DNA of 64,000 bases from Homalodisca vitripennis (lineage: Eukaryota; Arthropoda; Insecta; Hemiptera; Cicadellidae). The position numbers and the translations under genes are program-made. This document shows, piece by piece, positions 59,601 through 64,000 of this stretch. Under the pieces are notes generated by a model, which saw only the letters and a program-made list of their open reading frames with translations, did no database searches and had not been told where the DNA came from. Within the stretch, counting starts at the first letter, position 1; each line of letters begins with the position of its first letter. The stretch spans positions 133,066,001-133,130,000 of the forward strand of contig NC_060213.1 of assembly GCF_021130785.1 (NCBI RefSeq). The letters are read 5' to 3'.

Positions 59601-60239
59601 ACTATATACATACTGTAAAACTAGAGTATTTTAGTTTATATCTTTTTGTCTGACGGTGATATACCAGATCCATTTATTCGGAATCCTTATCTAATCCAAC
59701 TGATAAGTATTTACCGCCCTAGTTCACTCCACTTCGTGTTTATCTTGTAGAACATCAGAACACTGTCGTCGCCGATACAGTCACCGTAATCACTGCACTG
59801 AAATATATTTATTTATTAGATTCGAGCAAGTTTTTAAAACATATTATTCCTCGATTACTGGATCAAGCAGAGATAAGAATAGATATATCTTAATTATATT
59901 CTTACATTTTAATTATAAAATTTGATATTCATAATACTGATGGATTTTGCTAGTAAGTCAGTCATACATTTTTATGTCTACTTTGATATTATAATAAAGA
60001 AAACATCTCATGTAACATTACTGTTCATGCAACTTTACTGGTTTATATGCATCTGTTTGGAGACAAATGACACGTTCATTAATGTTTTACATCAAATTAG
60101 AATTTAGAAGAGATATATTTTTAATATATTGCGCAACACCGCTTGAGATAAAAAATAGTACAGTTTTAAGTTTTGTTCTTGGAAAACTAAAACAGTTATG
60201 ATAAAGGTTACTTCAGAAATAAAAGTCAATGTAAATTTT
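59601..60239. other. AT-rich DNA, nothing recognised
   Basis: No supported feature. Confidence 0.45.
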
Positions 60240-60680
60240 TATTTTTCCAGGATTCAAGATAAGTAAGGAAGTCACTCTATGGTAACGTCAAACATCAAAT
60301 GGGATGAGCCAAATAAGTCACTATCATAGAGAAGTTGTCTTTCACGAGTACCACAAGAGGAGGAGTCCATGAACTAGGCATACGAGATCAGAGGTAGACG
60401 AGACCACAAAGAATTTAAGGGGGGGTGGACTCCAGAGGTCCACACCAATGGATAGTACACGTTCGCGGGAAAACATACACTTTAACAGGCACAACGGGGT
60501 ACATAAAAGGTAAACAAGGTAACAAAACGGGTAAAACTATAAGGAGAATGGTGTGCTTGAGACAGTGATATGAGTGGTGATGAGCAGAATAGTGAATATG
60601 TGCAGAGGAGAGAGAGACAAAGGAGCAATAAAGAGAAGAGGTAGGTCGAGACATATTGTACAAGTGCTAGAAAATAACTA
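60240..60680. other. Purine-rich, less AT-rich segment
   Basis: Bases 60,280-60,660 are rich in A and G on the plus strand (for example GGAGAGAGAGACAAAGGAGC near 60,605). Two overlapping minus-strand frames (60,415-60,663 and 60,482-60,700) are rich in Ser, Leu, Tyr and His because of this bias. No domain recognised. Confidence 0.35.
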
Positions 60681-60683
60681 CGA

Positions 60684-60712
60684 GCAAGCCGAGTGGCCAA
60701 GCGTTGGATGAT
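60684..60712 (+). other. tRNA(Ser)-like 5' segment
   Basis: The phrase GCCGAGTGGCCAAGCGTTGG closely resembles the D-arm and A-box region of eukaryotic tRNA-Ser (GCCGAGTGGTTAAGGCGTTGG). What follows does not form an anticodon, variable or T arm and lacks a B-box, so it is not a tRNA gene. It may be the head of a tRNA-derived SINE. Confidence 0.35.
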
Positions 60713-60779
60713 TGACCGTTATAAATATAGACTTGGTCAGCTGATTGTCTCTCTCGCTCGTTCATTGATTAAACATCAT

Positions 60780-61070
60780 TAAATATAAATCTTATAAGTG
60801 TAATTAAAACTAAACAAATATTGGTTATAGATAATCTGTAGGAATAGTATAACAGTACCTTAAGAACAATAATGTAAACAGGGCAATCTCTGAGTGTTCT
60901 ATGGAGTTTAAAATAGTAAACAATTATTTCTTTCAAAAATAAGTATATAAATAAAAAAAGCGTTAAAAATATTTGTTATAACAAAAAACTTTGTTACAAA
61001 TTATGAAGTGTTCAGCAATTTTTTCATGTGTAAACACAATAAATGTTTTAAATAAGATAAATTTACTATT
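60780..61070. other. AT-rich DNA, nothing recognised
   Basis: No feature supported. Confidence 0.4.
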
Positions 61071-61073
61071 GTA

Positions 61074-61280
61074 ATGGAATTTCTAGTGACGTTTTATATT
61101 GTTCTATTTTTCTGTTTGTGTGTGAAAACTAACTCAATATGTGCCCGTACACCGGACTGTGCTATCGGAAATTGTGTTCCTGCAACATCCAGCCTTCACT
61201 TGACATTCTCTACCACTTGGGGTTTACTACAAACCCTTTTTTGTACAATTCTTTACAATATCTTTTCTCGTCTGATATAA
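61074..61280 (+). CDS. Possible small secreted-type open frame, unknown
   Basis: The 68-codon frame starts with ATG and MEFLVTFYIVLFFCLCVKTN, a charge-poor hydrophobic stretch that resembles a signal peptide with possible cleavage near residues 20-24. The next 16 residues have three cysteines (SICARTPDCAIGNC). The middle (61,140-61,210) is less AT-rich than the flanks. The C-terminal half is hydrophobic and unremarkable, so the frame might be a first exon whose donor I cannot place. No family is recognised, no promoter or polyadenylation signal stands out, and hydrophobic frames are common by chance in AT-rich DNA. Confidence 0.22.
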   Translation: MEFLVTFYIVLFFCLCVKTNSICARTPDCAIGNCVPATSSLHLTFSTTWGLLQTLFCTILYNIFSRLI

Positions 61281-62700
61281 AATTAAAATATCAAAACCTC
61301 AATTGGAATCACGTATAAGATCATATATATTTGTATAATCTCAGCTTTTTATTAATAATTATGTATTGCCTATTTTCTAATAATCTGGTTTACACAATTT
61401 TTAATGTAAAATAATTATAGGATGCTTCCTATATTATTTAGGTATATATAGGAATCTTTATATTTAGATTAAGAGAATTGTAAATTTGTATAATAAGTGA
61501 ATTGTAAGAATTGTGATCCTTTGAGAAGTGCTGAATTTCTACTCTTGCCGTATCGATTTTTCGGTAGGAAGGTTGAGTTTAAGATAAAAATTCTTTTCAA
61601 AATTTAAAGTTTGAAGTTTAAAATTAATTGATCTATAACAGTTATTTTGTTAGTTGGTGAAGTCTTCAGGAGATGTGTGAGGTACTGTGAAAGTTAGAAT
61701 TTAACATTTTAATAAAAAATTGCTTGATGATATTTTCCTGTTCAAGTTGGTTTAATCAGGAATAGCCTACTGATAAAGAAAATTTATTTTATGTTCTGAG
61801 ATTATATATATATTTTTACAAGTTCCTAAATTTAATTTTCAAAGCCAAGCAGATAATTCTGGATAATTCAATAAGCTTGTGAATTGGAAACTTACAGGAA
61901 ACAAGTACTTTGTAATTGATACAACCTTGAGTTTAACTGGTTGCTCATTGTCTTTCTTCATAAATAAATTATTAATATTACCTTAATTTGTTTGATTTTT
62001 ATTTTGAAAAGAAGTCTTATTTTATTATTTATTTCATTTTATATTAGAAGAAGGTTATTTTATTTTGAAATTTAATGAAGATTTTTATTTTGAGTTTGTG
62101 TTGAAAATTTTAGCACTGAGAACTTGAAGGACACAATTATTAATGCTTTGATTGATTGTTAATCTTAAGGCTGGACATGTGAACATTTGGTGGGTTATAA
62201 ATACGAAATAATTGAGAATAAATTAAAAGTAAAAAAGATAGCTTGGCGTTTCTGTATTATTCATTTTAAAATTTTATTAAAATTACTATTAATTTATACT
62301 GAGTTTAATTATTGAATTCCATTGGAACTTGTGCATTCTTAAAATAAAGGGTTATTAGTTTAGAACCCAATTGATCGCTCTTATACTAAAACAAAAATCG
62401 TTGTAATTGGTTTATAGAAATTAACCTTACTGTAGACACGTTACAATAATAAATGTAAATCAGTTTACTTTTCCATTATTCATACAATTCTTTATGATGT
62501 TTATTTACATAATTGAAAATGATCGTATTTATCTATTAATCGGGTAAAATTTGAATAATTTTTAATTTTTATGATACACATTGAGCGGTATTAAATGAAA
62601 ATCAATTAATAACATAATTCTTGGTCATTGCTGTATCTGTATGGGTAAAAAAATACAATACAAATATTCAGTAAGCATAATGGTACTGTAATTCTAATGT
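61281..62700. other. Very AT-rich DNA, nothing recognised
   Basis: Among the most AT-rich parts of the window, with no supported feature. Confidence 0.5.
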
Positions 62701-62715
62701 TGATCAAACTATATT

Positions 62716-63057
62716 GTGTTGATCAAACACAAAGAAAACACGAGAAAGGGTTTCACAGAAAAGTCAAAAATTGCACACCATTGTTGGTCCGAAGACCATC
62801 ATATGAATTGGGATGAAGCCCACATAATACATCGGGAACCACATTTCTTCAAAAGGAAATTAATTGAGGCAACATACATTAAATTGGCAGACCAACCAAT
62901 CAGTCAACCATCAGTCGAGATTAGGCCGCTTTGGTTGCCAATTCTAAAAAATGAACTAAAGAGAAAACCTAAAGTATCAAACGGATCGGATATTTGTAAT
63001 AAACCAATGCGGAGTCACAATATGGTTTTAAGAAGTTCATCTCGCATGAACCAATAA
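62716..63057 (+). pseudogene. Penelope-like element GIY-YIG endonuclease C-terminus
   Basis: The frame reads HKENTRKGFTEKSKIAHHC, then WSEDHHMNWDEAHIIHREPH, FFKRKLIEATYIKLADQPIS and PSVEIRPLWLPIL. The order 'KS.IA.HC....H..NWD.A.II.REP...KRK..EA.YI' is that of the endonuclease domain at the end of the single large protein of Penelope-like elements, including the Glu of the KLIEA segment expected at the active site. The GIY-YIG motif itself and the whole reverse transcriptase are missing: similarity starts at about 62,716, so the insertion is 5'-truncated. The frame is open to its stop at 63,055-63,057. A GTG is the first possible start in frame, but the fragment has no true start of its own. 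The 3' region continues to about 63,495. Confidence 0.82.
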
Positions 63058-63495
63058 TAACGAAAGGGCCCATTCCTGTTCCCCTTCCCTTGTTTTTACA
63101 TGGAAATAACTTGTTTTAGCCAGCCGTCACGATTGCCATTGGCTAGTCCCTCTGGTCAGTCGTAGGTGGTCAGTAGACGAGTGAAGACGCATTGTGACCT
63201 GTATTCCGTAGTTTACTTTTAATGATTAGTGTTTTGTATAGTTTTGTATTAAGTGCATGTCTTTAGTGTTAGTGAAGTTGACAACAACATGTAGGTTGTG
63301 ATTCCTGACTTAGGCGTGCCACAACGCTTTAGTAAGATTTGTTTCTTTTTAACTTAGTTTGTAATTATGTATTAGGTTAGTTCTTTACCTGAAGAAGAGA
63401 TCAGATTGCAGATCTCGAAACGTAGTGTATCAATTTTCTAATGTACTTCACTGAACGATGGCAAATGTCCGGAAAAATCCTGTTTCCTTCAAGAT
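63058..63495 (+). mobile_element. Penelope-like element 3' region
   Basis: Follows the endonuclease stop and carries the hammerhead-like motif (63,389-63,424) and the terminal block 'GAACGATGGCAAATGTCCGG' and 'AAAAATCCTGTTTCCTTC'. This terminal block is the sequence repeated at 4.5, 5.1 and 50.1-50.3 kb. The element ends at a TA/CA microsatellite. Bases 63,060-63,240 are GC-richer. Confidence 0.72.
63389..63424 (+). ncRNA. Minimal hammerhead-ribozyme-like motif, best copy
   Basis: CTGAAGA (63,389-63,395), one A, stem GAGATC (63,397-63,402), loop AGATTGCA, stem GATCTC (63,411-63,416), GAAAC (63,417-63,421), GTA (63,422-63,424). The fixed core bases CTGANGA and GAAA are all present and the stem is perfect. 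Stem III is reduced to the C-G/A-T closing bases, the minimal form known in animal Penelope-like elements and proposed to work as a dimer. The extra A between core and stem is a departure. No claim of activity is made. Confidence 0.6.
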
Positions 63496-63506
63496 TATAT
63501 ATATAT

Positions 63507-63508
<2 letters not shown>

Positions 63509-63602
<94 letters not shown>
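63509..63602 (+). repeat. Compound (CA)n(TA)n microsatellite
   Basis: About 32 AC units followed by about 15 AT units, with a short TA tract just before it (63,494-63,505). It lies exactly between the 3' ends of two retroelements in tail-to-tail orientation. Confidence 0.97.
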
Positions 63603-63867
63603 CAATTATTAGACTTCTTGATATAAAGTTCCTTTAATATTTCGGCTTTTTGCCGTTTTCAAAAAGGTATAATAAGGTATAATACAAAATAACAACACAG
63701 CAACAAACTTTACAAAAGTAAATAAATAAATACAAACTGACATAAATAAACAAGAATTTTTGAACATGTGATTAACACCAAAGAGAAATAAATAATATCA
63801 TGAACAGAGAATGAATTTAGAAAAATAATTTAGAAAAAATAATACATAATAAAAACAATTGACTATT
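63603..63867 (-). mobile_element. Retroelement 3' region with terminal hairpin
   Basis: On the minus strand the last 60 bases read TTGAAAACGGC, loop AAAAA, GCCGAAATATT. This arrangement of a short stem between 'TGAAAA' and 'GAAA' parallels the hammerhead-like ends of Penelope-like elements, but the core is not CTGANGA. The stem is CGGC/GCCG at 63,643-63,646 and 63,652-63,655. It is preceded by an A-rich 3' untranslated stretch. Confidence 0.45.
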
Positions 63868-64000
63868 TCATCTTTTATTCAGACCAAAGGGTACTTTTGA
63901 TTTTAATATTAACTGATGTGCCTGTTCTAAATTTTCTAAGTCAATTTTGTTTCTATCTTCGGGTACTTTGCAAATACCTGTCAGTGCGTAACATTGTTCA
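63868..64000 (-). CDS. C-terminal coding remnant, runs off the window
   Basis: The minus-strand frame is open from the window edge for 44 codons to a TGA at 63,868-63,870. It contains CYALTGICKVPEDRNKIDL, then ENLEQAHQLILKSKVPFG and LNKR. Codon composition and charge distribution look like real protein rather than AT-rich noise. Together with the retroelement-like end behind it (63,603-63,867), it is probably the end of a retroelement protein, perhaps of another Penelope-like element. I do not recognise the sequence itself, and most of the gene lies outside the window. Confidence 0.4.
   Translation of the reverse strand, partial: EQCYALTGICKVPEDRNKIDLENLEQAHQLILKSKVPFGLNKR

Noticed and set aside
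60684..60760. Functional tRNA-Ser gene
   Set aside because: Only the 5' part resembles tRNA; there are no anticodon, variable or T arms and no B-box.

Overview
The window looks like gene-poor, AT-rich (roughly 70% A+T by eye), intron-free-of-anchor chromosomal DNA from an arthropod. An insect is most likely and a hemipteran possible, but the species assignment is a guess. No intact host gene could be recognised on either strand. The open reading frames are almost all under 100 codons and scatter as expected by chance. What can be read is the wreckage of mobile elements, many dispersed repeat copies, several tandem arrays, and old internal duplications.

Mobile elements with recognisable coding remnants: a decayed Mutator-like transposase (1.8-2.7 kb, minus); the C-terminal end of a non-LTR retrotransposon reverse transcriptase protein (59.2-59.6 kb, minus); the C-terminal GIY-YIG endonuclease end of a Penelope-like element (PLE; 62.7-63.5 kb, plus) with its 3' region; a second retroelement end in tail-to-tail orientation (63.6-64.0 kb, minus); and a repeat family carrying a reverse transcriptase 'GVPQG' motif (33, 55 and 57 kb, plus a related piece at 35 kb). 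The PLE 3' regions carry a minimal hammerhead-ribozyme-like motif, and older copies lie at 4.5, 5.1, 5.4 and 50.1 kb. A 1.1-kb non-autonomous hAT element (39.3-40.4 kb) has 21-bp terminal inverted repeats and a perfect 8-bp target duplication. A short element at 46.7 kb has a head derived from 5S rRNA and looks like a 5S-type SINE.

Tandem arrays: a perfect 16-bp C15A array (5.4 kb), about twelve copies of a 101-bp unit (19.9-21.1 kb), an approximately 20-bp degenerate minisatellite (23.5-23.9 kb), six copies of a 169-bp unit each carrying a TGACGTCA palindrome (53.2-54.2 kb), and three long compound dinucleotide tracts.

Internal duplications: 10.4-12.9 kb matches 16.6-21.6 kb; 13.1-13.5 matches 38.9-39.3; 14.7-15.8 matches 48.3-49.3; 31.4-32.4 matches 42.5-43.5 (and partly 26.8-27.1); 36.9-38.6 matches 51.5-52.2 inverted. 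A repeat family of at least ten copies (called family A here) is spread over the whole window. These paralogous pairs give dated before/after pictures: the 101-bp array grew in only one of two paralogous segments, and a microsatellite grew in only one of three copies.

Host-gene candidates are weak: an 81-nt exon-like segment (46.3 kb), a 139-nt exon-like segment (29.6 kb) and a 68-codon frame with a signal-peptide-like start (61.1 kb). No genes can be shown to work together here; the window is best read as a repeat-rich intergenic or long-intron region.
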